DNA from: Christensenella sp. UBA5489
Lineage (GTDB): Bacteria > Bacillota > Clostridia > Christensenellales > UBA1242
NCBI GenBank assembly: GCA_002424095.1
Contig: DIPL01000017.1
Coordinates: forward strand, 31,038-62,533
Direction of reading: 5' to 3'
DNA length: 31,496 nt
Part shown: one piece after another, positions 1-7,612 of the stretch
Layout of the letters: the number at the start of each line of letters is the position of its first letter
Numbering within the stretch: the first letter of the stretch is position 1
The notes under the pieces: model-generated
The model's input: only the letters and a program-made list of their open reading frames with translations
What the model was told of the DNA's origin: nothing
Database searches by the model: none
Translations under genes and position numbers: made by a program

Positions 1-53
<53 letters not shown>

Positions 54-107
54 TTTAAAAGACGGACTTTATAAATAACCCGCTAAAAATTAAAACAAAA
101 AAATATT

Positions 108-131
108 AAGTGCTTAAAAGCATTTTTTATT
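108..131 (+). terminator. Likely Rho-independent terminator after the tRNA
   Basis: A short hairpin (AAGTGCTT pairing with AAGCATTT, a 2-4 nt loop and one G-U pair) is followed by a T-rich run (TTTTTTATTTTA). It sits about 55 bases after the tRNA CCA end and before the nrdD promoter. The stem is weak, hence moderate confidence. Confidence 0.55.
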
Positions 132-224
132 TTATTACAATTTTAAGGAATAAACTTAATTTTATAAAAGATTGTAACATTTAAACAAAAATAAAAATTT
201 CCACATATAGCGCTATTTTTTCAG

Positions 225-253
225 TTGACTCAATATATTGTGTTTGATATAAT
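225..253 (+). promoter_or_regulatory. Sigma-A promoter of nrdDG
   Basis: The -35 is TTGACT (225-230, 5 of 6 to TTGACA), then an exact 17-base spacer, then a perfect -10 TATAAT (248-253). Transcription should start near 260, giving a leader of about 60 bases before nrdD. The spacer carries the NrdR box listed separately. Confidence 0.85.
228..243 (+). promoter_or_regulatory. NrdR box inside the nrdDG promoter
   Basis: The 16-mer ACTCAATATATTGTGT matches the NrdR consensus acaCwAtATaTwGtgt at 15 of 16 positions as I recall that consensus. It overlaps the end of the -35 and most of the spacer, so a bound repressor would directly block RNA polymerase. NrdR is the ATP/dATP-sensing repressor of ribonucleotide reductase genes. 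NrdR boxes usually come in pairs. Upstream I see only a 10-bp palindrome (ATAGCGCTAT, 207-216) that fits the consensus poorly, 24 bases away centre to centre. Confidence 0.8.
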
Positions 254-321
254 GAATTCACATCATCATTAAGTAATGGACAAGTTTAATAGATGGTAAA
301 ATAAAATTTTGGGGGATTAAA

Positions 322-2421
322 ATGAGTACTTTAAATGTATACAAGCGTGATGGAAGTTTGCAACCTTATAATATGGAAAAAATTACAAATGCAATCTTTA
401 AAGCAGCACAGGCATGTGGGGGCAATGATAAAATCACTGCCGAAAATCTGGCAAAACAAGTGGAAGAAATTATCGAAAAAAATTATAAATCAAGCACTCC
501 AACTGTTGAGGAAATTCAAAATATTGTCGAAAAAGTGCTGATTGAAAATAGACATGCCCGTGTTGCAAAAGCGTTTATTTTATATAGAGAAAGTCGAAAT
601 AAAATAAGAGATAAAAATGCACTCATTGGCGCAACTATTGAACTTTTTGATGACTATCTCCGTGAACGAGATTGGTCAATCAAAGAAAATTCAAATATGC
701 AAAGAAGCGTTGCAGGTTTAAATAACTATGTTCGTGAGGCTTTCACGCAAAAATACTGGCTGAGTGCTATATATCCTCCCGAAGTTAGAGAAGCACATAT
801 AAACGGAGCAATGCATATTCACGACCTTGGATTTTTAGGTGCGTACTGTGTTGGTTGGGATTTAAGAGCTGCTTTGGTTGATGGATTTTCCGGCGTGGCT
901 GGCAAAATTCATTCAAGTCCGGCAAAACATTTACGTTCATTCTTAGGACACGTTACAAATTTAACTTTCACACTTCAAAACGAAACTGCGGGCGCACAAG
1001 CATGGAGCAGTTTTGATACATATTGTGCTCCGTTCATTCGTGCCGATAAACTTACATACAAACAAGTCAAACAGTGTTTACAAGAGTTCGTTTTTAATAT
1101 TAATATATCTACAAGAGTTGGTTTTCAAACACCATTTAGTAATATAACACTTGACTTAAAACCGCCAAAGACTCTTGCGAATGAACCTGTAATAATTGGT
1201 GGTATTCCGCAAGATACTTGCTACGGCGATTATCAAAAAGAAATGGATATGTTTAATAAAGCATTTTGCGAAGTTATGTACGAAGGCGATGCAAATGGTC
1301 GTGTTTTCACGTTTCCTATCCCAACAATCAACATAACAAAAGATACCGATTGGGATAGCGATATTATGAATGACATAATGAAAATAACTTGTAAATATGG
1401 AATCCCTTACTTTGCAAATTATATTAATTCAGATTTATCTCCCGAAGATGCAGTTTCAATGTGTTGTAGATTAAGACTTAATGTAAAAGAATTGAGAAAA
1501 CGTGGCGGCGGGCTTTTTGGCTCAAATCCGTTGACAGGCTCAATTGGCGTTGTAACGCTTAACTTGCCACGTATTGCACATCTTTCAACCACGGAAGAAG
1601 AATTTTTTACAAGACTTGGAAAACTTTCTGATGTTGCAAAGACAAGTCTTGAAATAAAACGCAAAGTTGTTGAAGCACAGTCTGACAACGGACTTTATCC
1701 GTATTGCTCTTTCTATTTAAGGTCAGTTAAAGAAAAAACTGGAAAATTATGGGCGAATCATTTCAGTACAATTGGAATTCTCGGAATGAATGAAGCAATT
1801 TTAAACCTTTTCGGCAAAGATGAAAATATGGCGACGCAAAAAGGCAAAAATTTCGCACTTCGCACAATGCACTTTCTAAGAGAGAAAATGCAACAATATC
1901 AGGAAGAAACTGGAAATATATATAACTTAGAAGCAACACCTGCCGAAGGGGCAACCGCTCGACTTGCGAAACTTGATAAGAAACGCTTTCCCGACATTAT
2001 AACAGCAGGCAAAGAACAAGTTTTTTATACGAACAGTACGCAACTTCCGATTGAATTTACTGATGACATATTCAAAACCGTTAAATTACAAGATGAATTG
2101 CAATCACTTTACACAGGCGGAACAGTTTTGCATTTTTATTTAGGTGAACGAATTGAGGATATTGAAGTTTGCAAAAAACTTATCAAAAAAATCTTTGAAA
2201 ACTCGAAAATGCCATATATTTCACTAACTCCAACATTTTCCATTTGCTCTGAACACGGTTATATCTCTGGCGAACATTTCACTTGCCCGCAATGCAAAAA
2301 GAAAACAGAAGTTTGGTCTCGCGCAGTTGGATATTTGCGTGTTGTAGATAACTTTAACGAATGTAAAAGAGAAGAATATTCACTCAGGAAAAAATATGTT
2401 ATAGATACTGATGCTCTTTAA
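322..2421 (+). CDS. nrdD: Anaerobic (class III) ribonucleoside-triphosphate reductase
   Basis: Reduces ribonucleoside triphosphates to dNTPs without oxygen, using a glycyl radical. Residues about 5-90 form an ATP-cone (VYKRDGSLQPYNMEKI), the allosteric activity site. The catalytic core shows HIHDLG and YCVGWD (Cys176) and the MCCRLRL block (Cys381/382), the positions of the active-site cysteines. The C-terminus has a zinc site (Cys642, Cys655, Cys658, with His645 where a fourth Cys is often found) and then the glycyl-radical loop AVGYLR with Gly670 as the probable radical site. At 699 residues it is full length. The start is fixed by a GGGGG Shine-Dalgarno sequence 6 bases before ATG. It is followed 45 bases later by its activase gene, with which it should be co-transcribed under NrdR control. 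Confidence 0.97.
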   Translation: MSTLNVYKRDGSLQPYNMEKITNAIFKAAQACGGNDKITAENLAKQVEEIIEKNYKSSTPTVEEIQNIVEKVLIENRHARVAKAFILYRESRNKIRDKNALIGATIELFDDYLRERDWSIKENSNMQRSVAGLNNYVREAFTQKYWLSAIYPPEVREAHINGAMHIHDLGFLGAYCVGWDLRAALVDGFSGVAGKIHSSPAKHLRSFLGHVTNLTFTLQNETAGAQAWSSFDTYCAPFIRADKLTYKQVKQCLQEFVFNINISTRVGFQTPFSNITLDLKPPKTLANEPVIIGGIPQDTCYGDYQKEMDMFNKAFCEVMYEGDANGRVFTFPIPTINITKDTDWDSDIMNDIMKITCKYGIPYFANYINSDLSPEDAVSMCCRLRLNVKELRKRGGGLFGSNPLTGSIGVVTLNLPRIAHLSTTEEEFFTRLGKLSDVAKTSLEIKRKVVEAQSDNGLYPYCSFYLRSVKEKTGKLWANHFSTIGILGMNEAILNLFGKDENMATQKGKNFALRTMHFLREKMQQYQEETGNIYNLEATPAEGATARLAKLDKKRFPDIITAGKEQVFYTNSTQLPIEFTDDIFKTVKLQDELQSLYTGGTVLHFYLGERIEDIEVCKKLIKKIFENSKMPYISLTPTFSICSEHGYISGEHFTCPQCKKKTEVWSRAVGYLRVVDNFNECKREEYSLRKKYVIDTDAL

Positions 2422-2466
2422 AATTTACGCATAATCAATTTCTCTTAATATAGGAACTGCAATTTT

Positions 2467-3225
2467 ATGAAAATAGGTGGATTTTTAAAGCAGTCTTTTG
2501 TTGACTTTCCTCGGACTTTGAGTGCCGTGATTTTTACTTGCGGTTGCAACTTTAATTGTTGGTATTGTCATAACGCAGATTTAATTAAATGCACGGATTC
2601 AAAATATGATATCGAAAAAATATTTAAGTTCTTAGAAAGTCGCCGTGATTTTTTGGAAGGTGTTGTTATTTCTGGTGGCGAACCAACCTTACAAACAGAT
2701 TTAAGTGATGTAATTAAGCGAATTAAAGATTTAGGATTTAAAGTTAAGTTAGACACAAACGGTTCAAATCCACAAATTTTGAAAAATTTATTGGATGAAA
2801 ATATTTTAGATTATGTTGCTATGGATATTAAAAACAGTATAAAAAATTATACTAAAACAATTTGTATTAAGGGAATTCCACAATTTTATGAAACAAAAGT
2901 TAAGGAAAGTATTGAAATTTTAAAAAACTGCAATATTGATTATGAATTCCGCACAACTTTTTCGCCTGAAATTTCGTTGGATGATATTTATGAAATTTCA
3001 AAACTCGTAAAAGGATGTAAGAATTTTTATTTACAAAAATACAACACGCCCGAACATTTAAGCCAAATGTGCCAGTTAATAGCAATGCCCGCAACCACGT
3101 CAGTTATAACACAAATTAATTATAACAGTGCAATCGGGCAAAATGCACAACCACGCCTTGATTATAATACTGCTTTAAAAATATTACAGCAATTTATTCC
3201 AAATGCTTTCTTGCGTGGATTTTAA
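2467..3225 (+). CDS. nrdG: Anaerobic RNR activating protein, radical SAM
   Basis: Installs the glycyl radical on NrdD using a [4Fe-4S] cluster and S-adenosylmethionine. The cluster motif CxxxCxxC is Cys27-Cys31-Cys34 (CNFNCWYC), preceded by the conserved N-terminal segment KQSFVDFPRTLSAVIF. The GGEPT motif follows at about residue 76. At 252 residues it resembles the NrdG2-type activases (TIGR02495 family) more than the short E. coli NrdG. A segment near residues 200-225, rich in Ala, Thr, Asn and Gln, looks like a lineage-specific insertion. The ribosome-binding site (AGGA, 11 bases before ATG) is weak and distant, so translation may partly depend on nrdD. A terminator follows at 3255-3290. 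Confidence 0.95.
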   Translation: MKIGGFLKQSFVDFPRTLSAVIFTCGCNFNCWYCHNADLIKCTDSKYDIEKIFKFLESRRDFLEGVVISGGEPTLQTDLSDVIKRIKDLGFKVKLDTNGSNPQILKNLLDENILDYVAMDIKNSIKNYTKTICIKGIPQFYETKVKESIEILKNCNIDYEFRTTFSPEISLDDIYEISKLVKGCKNFYLQKYNTPEHLSQMCQLIAMPATTSVITQINYNSAIGQNAQPRLDYNTALKILQQFIPNAFLRGF

Positions 3226-3254
3226 TAATAACATTCAATCTGATTTATAAAAAT

Positions 3255-3290
3255 AAAAACGTAAAACATAATTTACGTTTTTTGTTTTTT
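3255..3290 (+). terminator. Rho-independent terminator of nrdDG
   Basis: An 11-bp stem, AAAAACGTAAA (3255-3265) with TTTACGTTTTT (3272-3282), closes a 6-base loop and runs into TTTGTTTTTTTT. The stem has few G:C pairs but is perfect, and the U-tract is strong. It starts 30 bases after the nrdG stop. Confidence 0.85.
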
Positions 3291-3383
3291 TAATATATTA
3301 AATGATTTATTAACTTTATTAATGAAACCAACATAATATGATAATGAAATAATGTCGTTAAATGAAATAAACTTAATAAACTT

Positions 3384-3413
3384 TGAATGCTTTAATTCTA
3401 TAAATCCATACTT
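3384..3413 (+). promoter_or_regulatory. Possible sigma-G/sigma-F-like sporulation promoter
   Basis: GAATG (3385-3389) fits the Bacillus sigma-G -35 consensus GHATR. It is followed after 17 bases by CATACTT (3407-3413), 6 of 7 to the -10 consensus CATNHTA. Transcription would begin near 3420, upstream of the Cys-rich small protein. The region is very AT-rich, so a chance match is possible. No good sigma-A promoter was found here as an alternative. Confidence 0.35.
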
Positions 3414-3497
3414 AAAAAATCTTTATAAAGCGGGGTGAACAAAATGAAATAAAAAGAGATAAGAAGTTTTAGAAAATAGAATTTAAGCGAGGAAAAA

Positions 3498-3878
3498 ATG
3501 AAGAAAAATTTTAAAAAAGACGTATACAGTGCGCCACAAAAATCCTATCCAATAAGTCATTCAAATTTTATATTTGACAAGTCAAATGGCGGAAGTTACA
3601 GTAAAGGCTCTGACAGTTTCAGGGGCGAATCTTACGATTTTGATAACCGCTGGGACGGCGAAAAAGACTATTACGAATATGACGGCGGATTTGATAAAAA
3701 ATACCACGATTTTAACAAGTTCGGAAAATACGGTGGCGGACAATGGGGTAAACATAGATGGGATTGGAGAAAACCGTGTAATTATTTTTCAAGACCTGTT
3801 TGTTTTTGCAAAGTTTGTTCCGTTAGGAAATTTTGCTGCTGCAAGAGAGTACCTTGTCATAGACGCTTTTGTTATTAA
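3498..3878 (+). CDS. Gly/Tyr/Asp-rich protein with Cys-rich basic tail, possible spore-surface protein
   Basis: I do not recognise a named family. Residues 25-90 are hydrophilic and rich in Gly, Tyr, Asp, Phe and Trp (repeated DFDN, YDGGFD, HDFNKFG types). Residues 91-126 are basic with nine Cys (94, 102, 104, 107, 113-115, 120, 125), including a CCC run. There is no signal peptide or membrane segment. This composition resembles Cys- and Tyr-rich proteins cross-linked into spore coats or exosporia, but no homology is claimed. The frame is chosen because GCGAGGA lies just before ATG. A longer overlapping frame (3574-3918) lacks such a site. The gene stands alone between two terminators, with a possible forespore-type promoter upstream. 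Confidence 0.7.
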   Translation: MKKNFKKDVYSAPQKSYPISHSNFIFDKSNGGSYSKGSDSFRGESYDFDNRWDGEKDYYEYDGGFDKKYHDFNKFGKYGGGQWGKHRWDWRKPCNYFSRPVCFCKVCSVRKFCCCKRVPCHRRFCY

Positions 3879-3956
3879 GAAAAATATTCAAAAAGTTTTA
3901 AAATCAAAAATCCATTAAAGTTTAATGAACTTTAACAAAATAAGTATTAGAAAAAT

Positions 3957-3980
3957 GGCATTAAAATTAATGCCTTTTTT
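3957..3980. terminator. Bidirectional terminator between the Cys-rich gene and ku
   Basis: GGCATT (3957-3962) pairs with AATGCC (3969-3974) around a 6-base loop. Six T follow on the plus strand, and the plus strand has AAAAAT before the stem, so the minus transcript also ends in a U-run. It sits between convergent genes and can serve both. Confidence 0.8.
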
Positions 3981-4059
3981 GCTTAAAATGCTGTTTCCAA
4001 AAATTTGTTATTTTAATTTTAAGTATAATTCTATTGATTTAATTTGAATTCGCTGTTTT

Positions 4060-4875
4060 TTAACTTGCTGAATTTTTTTTCACTTTTGCAGATTTTTGAC
4101 GGTTTGACGATTTCGCAGATTTTGTTTTTTCAACTGAACGTTTAAGTGCGTCCATTATATTGATAACATTATGCGGTTGCACAACTGCTTCTTCGCTTTT
4201 AAGTTTTTTACCATTAAGTTTATCCTGAATTGCACTCATTATTTTTTCACGATATTCGTTTTTATATTTCTCAGGATTAAATTCAGCCGTCATATTATCA
4301 ATGATTGTTTTTGCAAGTTTTAATTCTTTCTCATCCACTTTGACATCTTGATTTTTTATAGGATTAACTTGAATCTCGTCGTAAAAATAAAGCGTATATA
4401 AAACCATTTGACCATTTATCACACGAAGTGCAACAAGTTGTTCTTTCGTTCCTAACACAGTTTTTGCAATGCCAACCTTATTTTCTGTTTCAATTGCTTT
4501 AAAAATTAAATTATAAGCATTTTCTGCTCCACTTGGCTTAACATAATAACTTTTATTAAAATAAATAGGGTCAATTTGTTTTAAATCAACGAATTCCAAA
4601 ATTTCAATGCTTTTATCACGCTTGTTTTTTAAACCGTTTAATTCTTCATTTGTTATAATGACATATTTATCTTTTTCATATTGATAGCCTTTGACAATTT
4701 CTTCCGCACTTACATCAGGTGGACAATTTTCACAAGTTTTTTTATATCTTATACGTTCTCCTGTTTTTTTATATAAGGTATTAAAACTTATATTCTTACT
4801 TTTTACACAAGCGTGAAGTGTTATAGGAATATAAACAACACCGAATGCAATTGTCGATTTATAAGACTGTGCCAT
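4060..4875 (-). CDS. ku: Bacterial Ku, DNA end-binding protein of NHEJ
   Basis: Homodimeric ring that binds DNA double-strand ends and recruits a ligase, usually LigD, for non-homologous end joining. The N-terminus MAQSYKSTIAFGVVYIPITL and the GERIRYKKTCENC, EEIVKGYQYEKDKYVIITNEEL and KSYYVKP segments are typical of the Ku beta-barrel. At 271 residues it has the usual bacterial length, with a Lys/Ser-rich C-terminal tail (about 235-271) of the kind that binds DNA. The ribosome-binding site AAGGAAA precedes ATG. No LigD ligase or polymerase gene lies in the window. In spore formers Ku commonly protects dormant-spore DNA; that role here is inference, and I found no convincing sporulation promoter upstream. 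Confidence 0.95.
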   Translation of the reverse strand: MAQSYKSTIAFGVVYIPITLHACVKSKNISFNTLYKKTGERIRYKKTCENCPPDVSAEEIVKGYQYEKDKYVIITNEELNGLKNKRDKSIEILEFVDLKQIDPIYFNKSYYVKPSGAENAYNLIFKAIETENKVGIAKTVLGTKEQLVALRVINGQMVLYTLYFYDEIQVNPIKNQDVKVDEKELKLAKTIIDNMTAEFNPEKYKNEYREKIMSAIQDKLNGKKLKSEEAVVQPHNVINIMDALKRSVEKTKSAKSSNRQKSAKVKKNSAS

Positions 4876-4968
4876 AAAGTTTCCTTTTCCTTATTATGTG
4901 CCAAAATTAAGGTTTAATGCGAAATCTTATAGCATAATTTTAGAATTCTAATAAAATTCAAATAAAAA

Positions 4969-6153
4969 TTAAGATAAATGTTCACGCTGTTTATAATCTA
5001 TAATTATTCGCTCATATGCTTCAAGCAATTCATCGGTTGCACTGCTCCAATTCAAATATAAGTCTTTTTGAGCATTTTTTCCTATTTTTTTAAGTTCATC
5101 TTTATAATTTATATAATGCATAATTCTATTTGCAAAATCTTCCGTGCTGTCCTGACTTAAAATGGCATTTACATTATCAGTTGTTCCAAAAGCAGAGTTG
5201 GAGTTTTCTATCATTACACTTGGCACCTTATAACAAGCGGCTTCCATTTTGACTAAACCGAAAGTATCAAATAAAGATGGAAATAAAAACATATCCGCAC
5301 GTGCGTAAATCAACATTCTATCTTCTTCGCTTAAAAAGCCTGTAAAAATAATTTCTTCATTACTGAAACCAAGCCGTTTAGCATATTTTTTAAAATACAT
5401 TAAATCGCTTCCTGTTCCAACAATAAAAAACTTGAATTTATAGCCCTTTTCTTTTAAAACTTTCAAAGCATTTAAAGACATATCTATTCTTTTTAATTTT
5501 ATGACTCTTCCAACGGTTAAAAAAACTGTTTCCTTTGACGAAATGCCGAATCTTTCATTTGCTTTTGAAATGAGTCCAGATGTATCTTTCACTGGCTTTT
5601 CGTTTGTTCCAAAGTTTAGATATGAAATTTTTCCTTTATATCCGTAGTCCTTTTTTAAATAATCCGCAAGCAAAGGAGTGGACACGAAAACTTCTTCCAT
5701 TCTATTAAACTTATTTCCAAGATTTCGAACTATTGAATTCGCAATTGCATTCAATTTAAAAATACTTTTCATAATTGATTTGAAATCAGTATGGTAAGTT
5801 GCAACTACGGGAATTTTAAAAAACTTTCCAATATAACTCGCATAATTCGCCGCATTAAAAGGCGAGTGAACGTGAATTATATCAAAATTATACTCTTTTA
5901 TAATTTCTTTAAGGCGACGGTGGTATTTGTGTATCGGATAATTTAGATTTAAAAAAGGAACATGAAAACTTTTAACTGGAATTATTTCATAAGGTTCATT
6001 AAAAACATATTTCTTATTGTTGGGCACTAACGCAACAACATTATGTCCTTTTTCTTTTAAGTTTAGGCAATAATTATGCATGCAAGTTACAACACCATCA
6101 ACATAAGGCAAGTACGCATCCATAAGCATAAGTATATTTAATTTTTTTTCCAC
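4969..6153 (-). CDS. GT4-family glycosyltransferase, likely glycolipid type
   Basis: A GT-B fold retaining transferase. The N-terminal acceptor domain has the LPYVDGVV motif near residue 16 and VHSPFNAANYASYIGKFF, then PVVATYHTDF. The C-terminal nucleotide-sugar domain has GRVIKLKRID, FTGFLSEEDR and FPSLFDTFGLVKMEAA, where the E-x7-E motif reads D-x7-E. The resemblance to clostridial and bacillar 1,2-diacylglycerol 3-glucosyltransferases suggests membrane glycolipid synthesis, but the acceptor cannot be read from sequence. The start is GTG, supported by AGGAG six bases upstream; 394 residues is normal. It is the only gene upstream of ku on this strand, 93 bases away, so co-transcription is possible. 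Confidence 0.85.
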   Translation of the reverse strand: MEKKLNILMLMDAYLPYVDGVVTCMHNYCLNLKEKGHNVVALVPNNKKYVFNEPYEIIPVKSFHVPFLNLNYPIHKYHRRLKEIIKEYNFDIIHVHSPFNAANYASYIGKFFKIPVVATYHTDFKSIMKSIFKLNAIANSIVRNLGNKFNRMEEVFVSTPLLADYLKKDYGYKGKISYLNFGTNEKPVKDTSGLISKANERFGISSKETVFLTVGRVIKLKRIDMSLNALKVLKEKGYKFKFFIVGTGSDLMYFKKYAKRLGFSNEEIIFTGFLSEEDRMLIYARADMFLFPSLFDTFGLVKMEAACYKVPSVMIENSNSAFGTTDNVNAILSQDSTEDFANRIMHYINYKDELKKIGKNAQKDLYLNWSSATDELLEAYERIIIDYKQREHLS

Positions 6154-6689
6154 TGTTTACTCCTAAGGTAAACTTATCGTTTAATATTTATTATTTGAAT
6201 AATCAATTTTTTTATATGATTTAGAATATCACAATTAAAGATAAAAGCAAACTGTTTTGATAAATTATATTAATTTGTATACTAAAATAAGCCCGAAATG
6301 ATAAAAATCAATCGACTTATTTAAGTATAGGAACTATAATCCCTATGTTATTATATTGTGCAGCTTTAAAAAATTTATACATATTAATTTTAATTAATTG
6401 CACTATATTGAAATAATACTTTTAACCAAATATTTATAAAATATTTAATAAATCGTTTGACAATGATTTTAAAGTATGATAGGGTTGCATTAGTGGTTTA
6501 AATCACTTAATACAGATTGTATTTTAAAATCACATACAATGTTTTTTTGACTTAATTTTCTATCTATATGTTTGATTTATTCCAAACATAGTTTTGTATG
6601 CTTTGCTTATTTTAAGTTGATTTATGAAAAACAATTTGTTTTCAGAATAAAAATAATTTTATTTCACAAATTATTGTAAGGAGGGGAAA
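6154..6689. other. Gene-free, palindrome-rich interval
   Basis: This is the longest stretch without a gene. No reading frame with a ribosome-binding site was found. It contains TTGACA at 6457-6462 (a -35 match without a well-spaced -10; TAGGGT lies 17 bases on). It also holds a near-perfect palindrome AGTGGTTTAAATCACT (6492-6507), a hairpin ATTGTAT/ATACAAT with a following T7 run (6516-6548), and a second hairpin TATGTTTG/CAAACATA (6567-6590). It therefore probably holds the promoter, operator and a structured leader of the DUF378 gene, plus the promoter of the minus-strand glycosyltransferase. Confidence 0.6.
6516..6548 (+). terminator. Terminator-like hairpin in the leader of the DUF378 gene
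   Basis: ATTGTAT (6516-6522) and ATACAAT (6534-6540) can form a 7-bp stem with an 11-base loop, followed at once by GTTTTTTT. It lies 140 bases before the next gene and downstream of the only -35-like element here, so it could attenuate transcription. It could equally terminate an unseen short RNA starting near 6487. The stem has a single G:C pair. Confidence 0.35.
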
Positions 6690-6905
6690 ATGAAAATAGC
6701 AAATTTGGTGGCATTTATCATATTAGTACTTGCAGGTATCGTAGTGTTATTAGATGGTCTTTTTGGAGTTGGAATAATGCTCTCAATAGCAGGCATTTCT
6801 ATATTGAGTGAAGTTGTTTACATTTTAATTGGACTAAGCGCTATCTGGCTTATTTTTGTTGCTATTGCCAATAAAGGTACTATTTCAGTTACACCAGGGG
6901 AATAG
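6690..6905 (+). CDS. Small DUF378-type membrane protein
   Basis: A 71-residue protein with two hydrophobic segments (about 5-21 and 42-60) joined by a Gly-rich turn (DGLFGVGIML). The layout GLFG...SILSEVVYILIGLSAIWLI matches the DUF378 (YuzA-like) family of short two-helix proteins, whose function is unknown. The usual GLNWGLVG signature in the first helix is replaced here by AGIVVLLDG, so it is a divergent member. The start is supported by a strong GGAGGGG eight bases or less before ATG. It is a single-gene unit with a long untranslated leader upstream and two terminators in tandem downstream. Confidence 0.7.
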   Translation: MKIANLVAFIILVLAGIVVLLDGLFGVGIMLSIAGISILSEVVYILIGLSAIWLIFVAIANKGTISVTPGE

Positions 6906-6921
6906 AATCTTAAAAAACATA

Positions 6922-6949
6922 AAAATCCGCCATTTAGGTGGATTTTTTT
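6922..6949 (+). terminator. Rho-independent terminator 1 after the DUF378 gene
   Basis: AAAATCCGCC (6922-6931) pairs with GGTGGATTTT (6937-6946) with one G-U pair and a 5-base loop, followed by a T-run. It starts 17 bases after the stop codon. Confidence 0.9.
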
Positions 6950-7015
6950 GCATTTTATCAATTTTAGATAGATTTACGCATAATCAAAATATTTCTTTAT
7001 TATTACTTTTTATAT

Positions 7016-7050
7016 AACCGCTTATTTTAATAGCGGTTTTTGATTTTTTT
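7016..7050 (+). terminator. Rho-independent terminator 2, upstream of rpiB
   Basis: AACCGCT (7016-7022) pairs with AGCGGTT (7032-7038) across a 9-base loop, followed by TTTTGATTTTTTT. With the hairpin at 6922-6949 it forms a tandem pair insulating rpiB from upstream transcription. Confidence 0.8.
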
Positions 7051-7115
7051 AAAAGAATAATTTTATCTAACAAAATTAGTTTTTATTTTGATTTCTCATA
7101 ATTTATAAAAAATGT

Positions 7116-7145
7116 TTTACTTTGATATGCAAATTATGCTAAAAT
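7116..7145 (+). promoter_or_regulatory. Extended -10 promoter of rpiB
   Basis: TAAAAT (7140-7145, 5 of 6) preceded by TGC makes an extended -10 (TGnTAAAAT). A weak -35 (TTTACT, 7116-7121) lies 18 bases upstream. The leader to rpiB would be about 25 bases and contains its AAGGAGA ribosome-binding site. Confidence 0.55.
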
Positions 7146-7175
7146 GATTGTAATATAATTTATAAGGAGAGTTTT

Positions 7176-7595
7176 ATGATTATTCTAGCTTGCGACCATG
7201 CTGGATTTATGCTTAAAGAACAAGTTAAATCTTTTTTTAACAGCGAAAATATCACAACCATTGATGTTGGGGCATATTCAACAGAACCATCTGACTATCC
7301 TGACTTTGCAAAAGCTGGATGTGAAAGAGTGTTGGAACATAAGCAGAACGTTGGAATTATTATTTGTGGGACTGGCATTGGAATGAGCATCGCATGTAAT
7401 CGTAATCCTAATATAAGGGCTGCTCTTTGCCATAAGCCAGAAATTGCGGCACTTGCAAGAAAACATAATGATGCAAACGTTCTTGTTCTTGCAGGAAGAT
7501 ATTTAAGCAAAAATCAGGCTATAAAAATCATAAAAATGTTTTTAACAACAGATTTTGAAAAAGGAAGGCATGCCCTGCGACTAAAAAAACTATAA
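7176..7595 (+). CDS. rpiB: Ribose-5-phosphate isomerase B
   Basis: Interconverts ribulose 5-phosphate and ribose 5-phosphate in the non-oxidative pentose phosphate pathway. The LacAB_rpiB signature is complete: substrate-binding Asp7-His8 in ACDHAG, catalytic Cys64 in ICGTGIGM (anion-hole loop 64-69), and KHNDANVLVLAGR at 96-108 with the conserved His97. Its length of 139 residues is normal. The start has a strong AAGGAGA site. The next gene begins 17 bases after the stop, so the two are probably co-transcribed. No catalytically intact transketolase is present in the window to act on its product; the homologue at 24414-26621 looks inactive. Confidence 0.95.
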   Translation: MIILACDHAGFMLKEQVKSFFNSENITTIDVGAYSTEPSDYPDFAKAGCERVLEHKQNVGIIICGTGIGMSIACNRNPNIRAALCHKPEIAALARKHNDANVLVLAGRYLSKNQAIKIIKMFLTTDFEKGRHALRLKKL

Positions 7596-7612
7596 TAGTA
7601 AGGAAAAAATTT

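Noticed and set aside
201..216. A second NrdR box upstream of nrdD
   Set aside because: CCACATATAGCGCTAT departs from the consensus at several core positions, and the spacing to the good box is not a clear helical multiple.
1419..1688. Minus-strand frames inside nrdD and similar antisense frames elsewhere
   Set aside because: They lie wholly within well-identified genes, lack ribosome-binding sites and show no domain-like pattern, so they are shadows.
3574..3918. A 114-codon frame overlapping the Cys-rich gene
   Set aside because: No ribosome-binding site before its ATG, and it starts inside the better-supported frame at 3498, which has GAGGA in position and a coherent composition.
2424..6988. 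A 16-base string (ATTTACGCATAATCAA) occurring near 2424 and again near 6971
   Set aside because: One match of this length is not surprising in 31 kb of AT-rich sequence, and there is no associated hairpin or gene pattern.
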